Shown here one piece after another: positions 1 to 10,815 of a stretch of DNA of 64,000 bases. Made by a program: the position numbers and the translations under genes. The DNA comes from Ectobius pallidus. Taxonomy: Eukaryota > Arthropoda > Insecta > Blattodea > Ectobiidae. Under the pieces are notes generated by a model. The model did not search any database and was not told where the DNA came from. It saw only the letters and a list, made by a program, of their open reading frames with translations. The stretch covers positions 149,043,890 through 149,107,889 of the forward strand of contig CAXKWD010000009.1 in assembly GCA_964059195.1 (NCBI GenBank), given 5' to 3'. Each line of letters starts with the position of its first letter. Position 1 is the first letter of the stretch.

Positions 1-779
1 CCTCCTAACTCCAGAGATTACATTCCGAACTCAAGGCAACAGCTGCAAAGCTTGCATGCATAATAATCACAGGCGGCTTTTCTTATTGGGCAATAAAACT
101 TCCTACATTATCATAACGTACTGCTATTTTTAAACGGCCTTCTGTAAAAGGTGGGTTTTAAAACAGTTGAAAGTTGCTCAGTGCTTTAGTTGGAAAATAT
201 TTTATGGGGGTACTCACCTTCCATAGAACGCATATCTATTGCGAATTTAATAGTGTTTGTCATTATTAACAAATACACTCTTATTGAATTGAACATTTAA
301 TAAGTATTTTAGGACAATATCGTTCCTGTACTGCCAGTACGACGTACCGCAGCACATCTTTTTCCCGGTATGGTAGAAGGAAAATAATTTTATACCGGTA
401 CGCAGTACCGGTGCGTACCGGCCCAACTAAAGCATTGCAGTTGTTACAACAAGTTGAACGATTCATGATGCAAAGTTCTGACTCAATACGCAAGTTATAA
501 ACCCTTATCGGACTGCACAGAAAACGGTTAAGGCAATGATTAGGCTCACGGTATATATTTCTTGCTACTTTATTCTGCAAAAGACAAACAACTGTATGCT
601 GTAGGGATTAGGCCTACCATGGCAATTTTTTCCACATAACATTTGAACTTTTCTATAAGAGCTGTATCCACCTGTGAATGGGATGAAATTATTATTATTA
701 AATGCCAAATGCCAGAATGGTACAATCGCTTAACCGGTACCGGAATAATGCCTAGCTTATTGCCTATTTTATGGTAATA
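1..779. other. Gene-free stretch, unclassified
   Basis: I see no coding region or splice-supported exon here. The stretch contains short accgg-rich direct and inverted motifs around 385-425 and one reverse-strand copy of the dispersed core motif listed separately at 490-560. The remainder is AT-rich and unassigned. Confidence 0.5.
490..560 (-). repeat. Dispersed core motif (CTGTGCAGTCCG family), reverse copy
   Basis: Reads CGGACTGCACAGAAAAC followed by AATGATTAGGCT on the plus strand. The same block, in either orientation, recurs near 7740, 9100, 9545, 19405, 26685, 30775, 60500 and 60905, so it is a conserved module of one or more repeat families. Its origin is unknown. Confidence 0.6.
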
Positions 780-1211
780 CTAGCATGTGCCCGCGAGAAT
801 TATTTCAAAAATTAAAATTTTAAAATTAAGAGCGTAATAGTTAAATTTATTAACACCTAAATCATGTGGACTACATATCACGATTAGATAGCGTCGCCTG
901 GTAAAAGCGACCTCAGATTCGAGGTCCTTGGCCCAGAAAACCCCTGTATAGTGAGTTTCGTCCAAATAAAACAACGTTTGACCATATTTAGGGCTTACAA
1001 CATTCAAGCGATCGCGAAAGTTTTATTTCCAAGGTATGACAAAAATAGCCGAAGCCAACTGTAATTGATTTGACATTGAAATGTATTAATCAAAACTGAT
1101 GCTTCGAAAACAAAAAAAATGCACGTTTTCTGCCCGTTTTTCACTCATAGCTCACGAACGGAAGCGAAAATTAAAATTCCGTCTTCCAGGTGCATTTTCC
1201 GACCCGAATAT
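780..1211 (-). mobile_element. Helitron family H1, 5'-truncated copy
   Basis: Plus strand starts CTAGCATGTGCCCGCG, which is the reverse complement of a Helitron 3' end (CG-rich hairpin then CTAG). It is preceded by A as expected for insertion between A and T. The body matches the other H1 copies (for example 15310-15979 and 40751-41424) up to the block GTGCATTTTCCGACCC, after which the match stops. No transposase coding is visible, so it is non-autonomous. Confidence 0.75.
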
Positions 1212-1231
1212 AAAGAATATTTAGTAATAAC

Positions 1232-1779
1232 CAGGGCCCGGATTCTGATGACCTAAAATTGTTTAAAAAATGACCTATAAAATGACCCTAAATTTGAAAG
1301 AAAATGACTTAATAATTACAAAGAATGACCTAAAAACTGATATTTTATTTATAAAAATTATTATTGTGCACACAAAGGTATAGACTAATTTGTACATAAT
1401 TCTAAAAACTATAAATGTAGAAAGGATATCGCAAGTCTGAAAGCTTTGTTCTTGAATGGAACATTTGAGAAGAAAAATAAGAAAATTGTTTTGAAAGTAG
1501 ATTCTACAACAATGTTGCATTATAGTAACCTAGTCATATATTTAAAGTAAATGCATAAGAATGACAAAATAAGGAAGAAAATGAAATGAAAATGACAAAA
1601 TAATGACCTAAAAGTGAAATAAATGCCCTAAAAATATAAAATTCCATAAAATGACAAAAAATGACCTTATAAAAATGCATTTCTATAATCTAGAGGCCAT
1701 GAGTAGGATTTATCTACAAGTTGGCAATGTCTAGGCAGCATCAATAAAAAGATGACATGTCATCAGAATCCGGGCCCTG
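1232..1779. mobile_element. hAT-type MITE, copy 1 (CAGGGCCCGGATT TIR)
   Basis: Terminal inverted repeats CAGGGCCCGGATTCTGATGA and its complement flank 548 bp. The flanks carry an 8-bp target duplication with one mismatch, GTAATAAC (1224-1231) and GTCATAAC (1780-1787), which points to the hAT superfamily. The interior is AT-rich with repeated AATGAC motifs and no transposase. It sits just beyond the truncated end of the H1 Helitron. A sister copy lies at 2393-2963. Confidence 0.85.
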
Positions 1780-2392
1780 GTCATAACAAATAGTACTGCA
1801 CCCCTTGTTACATTACCTGTGATCACTCAAGCGTGAGCAATCGCGAAATGAAAGCCCGACTTCAAAGAATGTGCTTATTTCACGCCGCATTAACAATGAG
1901 AAAGGCCCACTAATAATTCCAGGAATGAAGTCTGCGATTCGCGAATGTTTAAGCGCTGCCACGGCCTCCTATAAACAGTCATACTTGTTTATTTACGATC
2001 CAACTGGCAGATAACCTCAAGGTTAAAATAAAAAGCGAGACTGAAAGAAGAAGAAGAAGAAAAAAATGTGGTTAGGAGGAGAGAACCAGTTTCTGCAGCG
2101 AATCGTGACACAAAGATTTCTTCTCGACAAGTTTGTGTCGGCACAAAAAAAGTAAACTGTAACATGTTGGATACTTCCTCCATTCCGTCTAATCTTCTTT
2201 TCATAACTTCTTTCATCGGTAGGTAATCTTCTTGCTAACTTCTCCCGCAGGACATTCAAGTAGTTTATTTATCCAGTAATTCAAGTATTCTTTCACCACG
2301 GATCAGCAAAAGCTTTTTTTTTCTCTCTTTCTACGAACTAAGGTAGGACAATTGTAAAGTTATTGACCTATACCTAACAAAAGTCTAATTAC
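1780..2392. other. Gene-free stretch between two MITE copies
   Basis: No convincing coding region. Two overlapping short open frames on the minus strand (1989-2259) lack domain similarity that I recognise. The stretch separates two copies of the same hAT MITE and may be relatively unique intronic DNA. Confidence 0.4.
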
Positions 2393-2963
2393 CAGGGCCT
2401 GGATTCTGATGACCTATAAAATGACCCCAAATTTCAAAGAAAAAGACTTAATAAAAAAAATGACCTAAAAACGGATATTTTATTTATTGTACACACAAAG
2501 TTATAGACTAATTTGTACATAATTGTAAAAACTACGAACGCAGAAAGGACGTTGTAGGTCTAAAAACTTCGTTCTTTGTTCTTGATTGGAGCAATTGAGG
2601 AGAGAAATAAGAAAGCATTTTTTAAAATAGGTCCTACAAAAAATGTTGCATTATACTAACCTAATAATTTATTTAAATATTACCCTATGAGAAAAAAAGA
2701 CTACAAAAAAGGTTAATATAATTTACTAAATGTAAATGCATGAAAATGACAAAATAAGGAAGCAAATGACACGAAAATGACAAAATAATGACCTAAAATT
2801 GAAATAAATTCCCTAAAAATATAAAATTGTATAAAATGACAAAAATGACTTAATAAAAATGATTTTTTATAATCCAGAGGCCATGATTAGGATTTATCTA
2901 CAAGTTGGCATTGTCTAAGCAGCATCAATAAAAAGATGACATGTCATCAGAATCCGGGCCCTG
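2393..2963. mobile_element. hAT-type MITE, copy 2 (CAGGGCCTGGATT TIR)
   Basis: Same family as 1232-1779, with TIRs CAGGGCCTGGATTCTGATGA and the complement ending CGGGCCCTG. Target duplication is CTAATTAC (2385-2392) and CTAATCAC (2964-2971), 7 of 8 matching. The 571-bp interior closely parallels copy 1, which implies a recent common source. A SINE head begins directly after the right duplication. Confidence 0.87.
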
Positions 2964-2971
2964 CTAATCAC

Positions 2972-3170
2972 CGAGTAAGGTGGTCGAGATGGTAAAGTCT
3001 TGGTCTCGCATTTGGGAAGTCACGGGTTCAAATCCCTTTGCCGGTCTATTTGATTTGATTTTTCATGGTTTCCCCAGTCGTAATTGGATATCTACTTACT
3101 ATGACTCTTCCCCGCTATTTGATTCTGTATCAAATTAATTAAAATTAATATAATTTGAAATTTAAGTAGA
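2972..3170 (+). mobile_element. tRNA-derived SINE-1 copy
   Basis: The head carries pol III boxes: A box GTGGTCGAGATGG and B box GGGTTCAAATCCC. It is followed by the family body TTTCATGGTTTCCCCAGTCG and an AT-rich tail. Other copies lie at 13700-13910, 33670-33858, 34592-34677, 36008-36222, 39450-39520 and 45897-45980. It is a retroposon, not a functional tRNA, because the anticodon arm and acceptor do not pair as a cloverleaf. Confidence 0.8.
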
Positions 3171-3600
3171 CGCCATAAACTCATCAACAATAGAAAATAG
3201 TTGCATGGCCTACTGTGTAGACACATAACCTGAACTCCTGATTTGACCTCGATGCTCAAAAGAGTACGTGTATAAATAAAAAGTTGAATTAGAAAAAAAT
3301 AATAGGGCCTACAAATAGGGTTGAATTTTTGTGTGGGTTTCTTCAAATAGTCCACAAGACAAGCATTTGAAGAAAATAAATTTAAAACAAAACATAGTTA
3401 ATTACAACCAGAAAACAAAAGAGATAAGCCGATAAATGCATTCTACTCCTTTTTTCTGAATCTTGCATACACCGTCCTACTCTCATATTTTTCCCCCCAT
3501 AAAAGTTAATTTATTGTTTGATAATATTCAAGTAGCATACAAATCAGGGTTAATACATTAATTTAAGTTTAATTAAGAAAACAATAGAAAACTAGGTGCA
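3171..3600. other. Gene-free AT-rich stretch
   Basis: No gene, splice-supported exon or recognisable repeat boundary seen. An 87-codon open frame on the minus strand (3092-3355) overlaps the SINE tail and is most likely chance. Confidence 0.4.
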
Positions 3601-4871
3601 GATGAAAATGTAAATACATACTGAAGATGAAATCTACGAAAATAATGCACAATGTGATGCAGTCACATAACTTTCTCTACCCTGGACATAGAGAATACCG
3701 TACGAGATATGGTAATATGTTTTGGGGAGATTTTGAAAAATTTTGGTTTTAAATGCCAACAATCAAATGTTTTTTTTTTTAGTATACTTAATCCCTTTTT
3801 ACACATAATTATCAAATCCAAATCACAGTTGACATGGCAACATATTGCCAGTGGTCTGAGATGGGTTTGGAAATAAATTAAATGGCACTTTCACAAATGA
3901 GAGAAGCTATCAATATAATTAATGTTATAAATAAATATTAAAGAATGAAATCCACGAAAATATTGCAGTCACATAACTTTCTCTACCCTGGACATAGAGA
4001 AAACAAAACGAGGTATGGTAATGTGTATATTATTATATTATATCGCAGGTTTTTGGAGAGAGAAGTATGAAAGTGATATTGAATTACTTTTTAATTTCGT
4101 CCCCAAAACGGTTTTATGGTAACATGAGAGTGAGAAATAAAATATTCCGCTAAGACAATACAATTTTGTGTTACCGGAATTTCTGTTTCTTCTTTAAGTT
4201 ATTTGAACCCCTACCCGCTTGTGTACTGTACAAGCGATGGGATGCAAAATTCTACATCCTCTATAAGCCATAAAAAGCTATATCAAGCGTTTTCTGAGGG
4301 AATAGTTTGAGTCTGATAAGTCGTTCCTGCTGTTTCAAATTATAAATACTCCAACTATTCCCTCACAAAACGCTTGATATAGCTTTTTATGGCTCATAGA
4401 GCCTTGGAATTTTGACAGTAGGCCTACCTTCGTTTCATTATGTAAGTGCTCACTAAGAAAGGATTTTGACAATTTTTTATTTTAAATGCCAAAAATAAAA
4501 TGTTTTTTTAGGATACTTAATCCCTTTTTAAACAGAATTATCAAATCCAAATCACAGTTCACATGCCAACAGTGTATTGTTGGCAGTGTTCACAGGTAGC
4601 TTTGAAAATAAATGAAAAGAGACTTGACAAATTAGAGAAGATATCACAGAATTCATTGGTGTAAATAAATAATTCAGAAAGATATCCATGAAAATGAAAA
4701 ACAATGTGATGCAGTCACATGACTTTCTCTGAGGGAATAGTTTGAGTATGATAAGTCTTTTTTCTTCGTTTAAAATATTCTAAATAGCTATATATAAGGA
4801 CCTAGAATTTGAAAATCGAAAGTCCTCCACAAGTTATTTTCGAATTTACAAAATACTAAACCCTGGCCTTT
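3601..4871 (+). mobile_element. Helitron family H2 patchwork (rearranged copies)
   Basis: Contains several H2 blocks, including ACATAACTTTCTCTACCCTG at two places, the AAACGGTTTTATGGTAACAT block and AAAGCTATATCAAGCG. At about 4350-4410 a segment is inverted relative to its neighbour (the ATCAAGCG/CGCTTGAT pair), producing an internal palindrome. The tail reaches the CAAAATACTAAACCC block near 4870. I read this as several truncated H2 copies fused by rearrangement. One copy supplies the empty site for the MITE at 11334-11592. Confidence 0.65.
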
Positions 4872-5373
4872 TAGTCTTAATTAAAGAGAGGTTGAAGGCA
4901 GTGAGTGTATTTCCCGGTTGATTGTATTATTGACAGGGTGGACGCCGTATTTCGTGCAGATAATGAAGGGGATGTTACAGGTGTTGCATACGTAAGCACG
5001 CATTCTATTTGTGAACAGCATGGCTTTAGCTATGGCAGGCAGCCCCGCAATCAATAAGCCTCGTCACCATGGCAACCGCTCTCCTCGCTGTGTGACACGC
5101 GCTCTGATGAATGGGCCACATCCCATCTCTCCCCCCCCCCATCTCATAGCATTCTTCTTCTTTTTCCGTGTCATCCAGTAGGAAATGCTTACGTGCTCAT
5201 TACAGTCTGTTACGCAATTTATGTAGGTACAGCCTGTTTGATAATGTAATTCCTATAAATACTGATTTCGTATTTAATGCGTAATATTATCATAATGTCA
5301 TACTTTAAAGTGCAAAATTACTCAGGGGCTCTTGGATGTAATTGCATGAGATTTTCGGAGCATCCTTAAATAA
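4872..5373. other. Gene-free stretch with an RFX-like X-box
   Basis: No coding region. At 5063-5076 the sequence GTCACCATGGCAAC matches the palindromic X-box recognised by RFX factors, set in a locally CG-richer block (5030-5130). There is a poly-C run at about 5131. This part is not obviously a repeat, so it could be an intronic regulatory element. That is inference only. Confidence 0.35.
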
Positions 5374-6057
5374 TCTTCTAGTCTATTTTTATATTAATAA
5401 AAGGAAGTGTGTGTTTTCCTGTCTATCCGCGATGCCCAACGAAATCTACTGAACACAGAGATCTGAAATTTTAAACATAGGTGGACTGAAGGGTCTGAAA
5501 ATGCACCTCGAAGCCGGAATTTTAATTTTTGCTTTCGTTCGTGAGTTACGAGTGAAAAACGGGCAGAAAACGTGCATTTTTTTTTTTGCGTTTTCGAAAC
5601 ATCAGTTTTCTGCAATACATTTCATCTGTCAAATCAATTGCAGGTGGCTTTGCCTTTGTTTTTGTCATGATTTGGAAATATAATAAGTTAATAGCTTCAT
5701 TTTGTAAGCCCACACTGGTCGATTCATTTGTTTATAATGTCAAGGCCCGCAGACATCTGAAATTTTCAAAATAGTCGGAAGAGAGACAATGAATATAGGC
5801 TTAAATGGACAAACATTGATCAATTTGAACGGAACTCACTATTCCGGGGTTTGCTCGGCCAGAGTACTCGAATCTGAGGTCGTTTTCCCCAGGCGGCGCT
5901 TTCTAATCGTGGAATTCACTTCAGTTATTATTAATCGTTTAGTTTAGGCCTATCACTGTTTCGCGTGTGAGTGTTAATAAATATGTTTTAATTAATTTGC
6001 TCTTAATTTTTTATCTTCCAATTAATTATCGTGAGCGAAGCCGAGGGGATCTGCTAG
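5374..6057 (+). mobile_element. Helitron family H1, near full-length copy
   Basis: The 5' end is TC followed by TATTAATAAAAGGAAGTG, and the 3' end is a CG-rich block (GAGCGAAGCCGAGGGGATCTG) then CTAG at 6054-6057 followed by T. The exact 5' base is uncertain (5374 or 5382). No Rep/helicase coding is present, so it is non-autonomous. It is in the opposite orientation to the H1 copies at 780, 15310, 40751 and 52623. Confidence 0.8.
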
Positions 6058-6689
6058 TAAATAATAAAGGGAGTAAAAACGATAGAATCGCCAGAAATAA
6101 ATGACATGGCAGTGAGTAACACAACACAAATCAATTGACAGATATGCTGATGTCGTTAGCGTAAAGTTATTTTTAAATTCGCTCAACGCCTCCTGTGTTT
6201 AATATTCATGACATTCACAGCGCTCCCGTCACCAGGGAATTCGAGCATGCTGCTGCGAGCAAGAGTGGCTTATGCACTACTTACTGGATATTAGATATAC
6301 TATTAAACAGAAAAACAAATAAATTTGACAGTATTAGATTGTCACGCTTGTTTTTCTATCTTAAGCACGGCGATGTGCACATTCCGCTGCCTTCTATACA
6401 GTGAAAAGTGTAATCCCTAAAATATAATTGATTCTTTTTCCTGGCTTTAACTAGATCTCTGACATATAAGTTCACAGCTATCCTTAAGAAAATGTGCACG
6501 AAAAACCTGATGTCTTACATTCACATAACTTTATCTATAGTGGAGCCAACTTCTACATATACAACTTTCTTTAAGGCAATGCCGACAGACCCTCATAATC
6601 CGCAGTAAATAACTTGAAATGAGGGTGTCTTGGACAATAGAGTTGTATATTCTGGATTTTCAGCATGTTTTCTTGGCGTTGAACTTGCC
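6058..6689. other. Gene-free stretch
   Basis: A 69-codon open frame (6195-6404) has no recognisable motif. No repeat termini were identified. Nothing else is visible. Confidence 0.4.
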
Positions 6690-7290
6690 TGACAGCCAAT
6701 AGAATTTCGTGTGCAACCAATCAACCAACCCTAAACCACGGGCAATACAACTTTCTGAAAAAGAATAAGAGGCCATATTCTTCCAAAGGTTAGTCAGAAT
6801 TTCAGAAGCGATAGACTCAACAATAACAACAATACTTCTTTTCAAATCTGGGGGGTTGACAAGTAAATTTGGTCCTTCACATACCCCCAACTAAAAGAAA
6901 TGTGGTGTGAGATCGGGAGATCGTGGAGGCCATCGGGAGAAAACCATATCATCCGCACCGACAAATTGCAATATACGAAAATAATTCCACATAATTCTGA
7001 TAAAGAATAAGAGGCCATATTGCAAACCATATCCTTCCAAACGCTGTCAGAAGCGATAGACTCAATAGTAGCAACAATACTTTTCAAATCTGGCGAGTCG
7101 ACAGATTTAATTTACAAAAATATTAATTTTGGAGATTTAAAGAAGGAGTATTAAGCTGATACTGAAGTTTTAAAAGATGAAATGTTTTGGTCCTTCACAT
7201 ATCCCCAACCAAAAGATATCACGTGGTATGAGATCGGGAGATCGCGGAGGCCATCGTAAGAAAACCATTACAATCGCACCGACAAATTGC
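6690..7290 (-). pseudogene. Degenerate mariner-like transposase fragments, duplicated
   Basis: Two partially duplicated minus-strand blocks (about 6690-7000 and 6970-7290). Both contain an RWPPRSPDL-like segment followed by an SWGYVKDQIY-like segment. This is the region around the third catalytic aspartate in Tc1/mariner transposases (typical form PPRSPDLTPCDFFLWGYVK). Downstream, both copies encode an alanine/serine-rich helix resembling the family's C-terminal region. Frameshifts and stops break both copies, so the element is dead. The plus-strand repeats GATCGGGAGATCG at 6912 and 7232 show the duplication directly. Family assignment rests on the short motif only. Confidence 0.6.
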
Positions 7291-7358
7291 AATATATGAA
7301 AATAATTTTTCATAGGAGTCATCAGTTTAGATATAAGACACAGATTATTTTAAAAAAA

Positions 7359-7856
7359 GTGTGCGTGGAACGCCACGCGACAGAAGTGAAACTTGTTTTA
7401 ATTTTTTCAATTTTGGATTATTGGATTTTTCAATTTTGGATTGTTGGACTTTCTAATATAAGGTTTTTGGACTTTTTAAATTATGGATTTTTTATTTTTG
7501 CTCTTTTAATTTTGGATTTTTTAAATTTTAGATCTTTGAATTTTTTAATTTTGGATTCTTTTATTTTTAAATTTTGGATTTTTTAAATTTTGGATATTTA
7601 GATTTTTTAATTTTATATTTTTAATTCTTTTAATTCTGGAGTTTTTTGGATTTTTTTAATTTTGGATTTTTTGTTTTTTTAAGTTTGGATTTTGGATTTT
7701 TTATTTTTAGATTTTTTAAATTGTGGATAAGCCTAATCATTGAGTTGATTGTTTTCTGTGCAGTCCATTCCGGCACAGCTCACTAATTTCATGACGATTT
7801 TGAGCGTTACACAAGCTCCCGATTTACCCCTACCGCGGCTAAAGAAGTTTCACTTC
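7359..7856 (+). mobile_element. T-rich VNTR element, copy A
   Basis: The left end holds a perfect hairpin GCGTGG-AACG-CCACGC (7363-7378) and AGAAGTGAAACTT. The right end is GAAGTTTCACTTC, the inverted counterpart. Between them lies about 350 bp of degenerate AATTTTGGATTTTTT repeats, then a conserved right domain with the CTGTGCAGTCCATTCCGGCA core motif and TTTACCCCTACCGCGG. Copies B and C are at 30232-30895 and 60088-60624. A 99-codon open frame across the left end is a low-complexity artefact. No superfamily was recognised. Confidence 0.7.
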
Positions 7857-8574
7857 AAAAAACCTTTGCTCTTACGATATAATAAGAAAATTCCTCAGTT
7901 CTTCTTTCATTGAGCATAAAGAAACTCATATGCAGCCTAAACACTTTTTGGACAAGGTTTATTGCTTCCTGTACATTTATCAACTATGTAGAGAACAAAA
8001 CGAGTTAGGCACAGTTATACGTGAAGCAGGTTTTCTCTCTGTTCCGTGACTTCAAAAGGTTCGGTAATTGCATTTGATGGATGTCTTTGTATCAGGCAAC
8101 TCCTCTTACATGGCTGTCAGATGGGTTGCATACACTGCAGACTAACTTTCCCCGCTACAAATAAAAAAAAAAGAATAGCTCGTGCAGTGGGAGGCGTTCA
8201 ATGGAGTCTCTGTGGTGGGGGGGGGGGGAAGAAGGGGGAAACATGACAAGCGAGAGGATTTATCATCCCATTGTATTCTCTCTGACCTTTTCAACCGTAA
8301 CACAACATGTTCTTGTAGGCCTATTATCTCTCCTCATCAAAAGGTATAATTATTTATCTTTTAGGGGGACTTTCTATAGGTGCAATAGACTCTTTAACAG
8401 CAGACGGTATATACTTAAAAAGCTCAGGTAAAAAAAAAAACTCTAGACTAGCAAGTCCTTCATTCGACCTTGACGTATCATTTTAAGATCTCGCCGTGTT
8501 TCGGATTCCGCATTATAATACAGTAAAAACATAGCGATTTTTTTTCTCAACATATCGCATGAAATTATCGATTC
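7857..8574. other. Gene-free stretch
   Basis: No gene recognised. It holds a homopolymer G run at about 8218-8228. Short open frames at 8046-8431 contain nothing I can assign. Confidence 0.4.
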
Positions 8575-8640
8575 TGTGAGCTGGTCGATTCGTTTTTTTA
8601 TAAAGTCAAAAATAATAGAGGCGCTTTCTAATCGTGGAAT
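8575..8640. mobile_element. Helitron H1 internal fragment
   Basis: The block GGCGCTTTCTAATCGTGGAA matches H1 interiors (for example near 5895). It is interrupted directly by the MITE at 8641-8825. Confidence 0.55.
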
Positions 8641-8825
8641 CAGTGGCAGACACAAAATTATTTCGGGGGATTTGAATAGGTAGAAAGAAAACTAAAAAAA
8701 ATAATAATTAACTTACATATACAATTAGTTTATAAAACTGGCCACTTAGAGTACATATATATCCTTTTTTTCGAGTTTCGGGGGGGGGGATATATCCCCC
8801 TATTCCCCCCCTGCGTCCGCCACTG
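8641..8825. mobile_element. Short hAT-type MITE (CAGTGGCAGAC TIR)
   Basis: A 185-bp element with ends CAGTGGCAGAC and GTCCGCCACTG (one mismatch). The 8-bp flanks are CGTGGAAT (8633-8640) and CCTGGAAT (8826-8833), 7 of 8 identical. It contains G- and C-run mirror segments near its ends. No coding capacity. Confidence 0.75.
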
Positions 8826-8833
8826 CCTGGAAT

Positions 8834-9094
8834 GTACTCCAAAGCCAGAATCCAGTTCAGGACAAATTATCAATATTGTTTAACTAAATATACGATTTAC
8901 TACAATACCATTAGAAAAAAATATTACCAGTCTCCATTCGTCTACAAATTTAAAAAAGCTGCTTATGAAAGAATTCAAACATTAGGTCTAGAATTAACTC
9001 CTCAACAAGCAACAGTTTCCCTTAAATTTGTAAAAAAACAACGGAAAAATAGGTAGAAAGAAAATTTAGTATGAATGTAAAATCACAGAACTAC
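8834..9094. other. Unassigned stretch with a 74-codon open frame
   Basis: The open frame at 8832-9056 (plus) ends in a lysine-rich stretch and begins at the MITE duplication. I recognise no domain and there is no splice or promoter context, so I do not call it a gene. Confidence 0.3.
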
Positions 9095-9600
9095 GAGCAT
9101 TGTCATTGTGTTAAGTGTTTTCTTTGCAGTCCGACATGGGTTTATATGTAGTGTGTGAGAAATTGAGAAAAAATTATTTAAATTTCTGAGAATGAATTTT
9201 CTACAGCATCAGATTTTTTTACAAAGTATAAGACTGCAAATACTCATTAAAACTAGACAAACACCTACCTTTTGAATCTTACCGCTTTCGACTTAGCAGT
9301 CTTTAAATGTATAAACATTAGCCTGCCCTAAATTTTTAATAATAATAATAATAATAATATCTGTATTTGTTTTCCTACATCCCTTATGTTGGGCCGAAGG
9401 GCCTCCATGTGGAGGTTTCTGTTACCTATGTGAATTTTGTTATGCTTATTTTCCGAGAGAATAATATAACGGAAAATAACTCGAAAGAAAATTTTAAAAT
9501 GCATGTAAAATTTACAGAATAGGCTAAAAGAAATAAATTATGAGACTAATCATTGTTTTAAGTGTTTTCTGTGCAGTCCGGCACGGGTTTATACCTAGGT
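9095..9600 (+). repeat. Two plus-strand copies of the dispersed core motif
   Basis: Copies at about 9099-9160 (TTTTCTTTGCAGTCCGACAT) and 9545-9595 (TTTTCTGTGCAGTCCGGCAC), each followed by GGGTTTATA and preceded by a similar AAATTTAC/ACAGAA context. They look like two diverged tandem copies of one repeat, separated by an (AAT)n run at 9338-9359. Confidence 0.6.
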
Positions 9601-10431
9601 ATATTGTGTGATAAATTCTCTGAAAGATTAAATTTTTTGTTTGGTAAACAAGCTTTGAGACTTTGGGCACCCCTTCCTGACAGGGTCTAAAAAACAGGAC
9701 AATAATTTCCATGCAAGACAATGTACTATTACTCACTCTATAGACACAGTGAGATGGATCCAAACAACATTTACACTTTCACAACAACCACAATGTCTTT
9801 CACGGAAACAAAAAAAAAATACACAAAGTTATACAATACTTATTGTCTTAAAAACAACTGTCACTAAATTAGGAGTAAATCAACCGCACATAACAGCAAT
9901 GCTGATTGGATTTGAATCAATATGGTCGCATCAATAGATAAAAAGAATTGCAGGAGGCCGTGGCAATCGACTGTCTCGGCGCTACGAATCTACTCGTCTG
10001 GGAGTCGCTCGGGAGTTCGGCTATTTCCGCCGCTTTGGGGTTGGGCTCGGCTCGGGTCGGCACGATATTGTTATAAAACAGTTTAATAACTAGAATGCGT
10101 AAACAGATAAGGTCGCTATTAAGCAAGGCCTTGACGCAGCGTCACGTTTAAAAGCGCATTGCAGAGCGTCAAAACTTTGTATCGCGCGTTTTTTGTTTGT
10201 TTGTTTGTTTGTAGTAGTTTATTTACGCCGATGACATAGCAAATATTATCAGTTTTACTGGACATTATTATTTGCAGATGACACTGTATTTGCAACGGAT
10301 ATTTGTAGAGTATTTCTTTACCTACGGGAGTTAGCAGGTGTTTATTCACTGTACAATAGACAACACGCTTACAGACACTTGTTTATTCATTTTATTGATT
10401 ATTCAGTTCATAAATCGGTGACCAATATCAA

Positions 10432-10433
<2 letters not shown>
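9601..10433. other. Gene-free stretch
   Basis: No supported gene. Around 9955-10075 the sequence is notably CG-rich for this window (several CG and CTCGG repeats), possibly a decayed SINE or CpG remnant. A TTTG run lies at about 10192-10211. Confidence 0.4.

Positions 10434-10485
<52 letters not shown>
10434..10485. repeat. (TC)n microsatellite
   Basis: A 52-bp uninterrupted TC dinucleotide run, followed by a short AT run. Confidence 0.97.
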
Positions 10486-10489
<4 letters not shown>

Positions 10490-10499
10490 TATATATCTA

Positions 10500-10795
10500 C
10501 ATATTTATGACTTAATGACACAGAATCAACGTAGAGCCTAAACTATAACAGGTAGAGACTTGGAATTTTGACAGTACCTTCATTTCATAATGTAAGTGCT
10601 CACTAAGAAAGTATTTTGAAAAAAAAAATTGATTTTAAATGCCAAAACTCACATGTTTTTGAAAATACTGAATCCCTTTTGTTGCCAGTGGTATCAGATG
10701 GGTTTGGAAAAAAATGAAACGTGACTTTGACAATTTAGAAAAGCTATCAATATAATAATATGATAATTTCCACAAATATCAATATTTCTTATTAT
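10500..10795 (+). mobile_element. Helitron H2 fragment
   Basis: Contains AGAATCAACGTAGAGCC, the GTAGAGACTTGGAATTTTGA block and the AAATGCCAAAA block in family order, truncated at both ends. It lacks the GGCCTA insertion found in the adjacent copy at 10914. Confidence 0.7.
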
Positions 10796-10815
10796 TTTTT
10801 CTATTTATTTTTAAA

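Noticed and set aside
7287..7586. 99-codon frame rich in Phe/Leu/Ile
   Set aside because: It is a translation of the TTTTGGATTTTT array and the element's left end. Low complexity.
10434..10485. CRISPR-like or satellite array
   Set aside because: A plain dinucleotide microsatellite. No spaced direct repeats of constant length are present anywhere.
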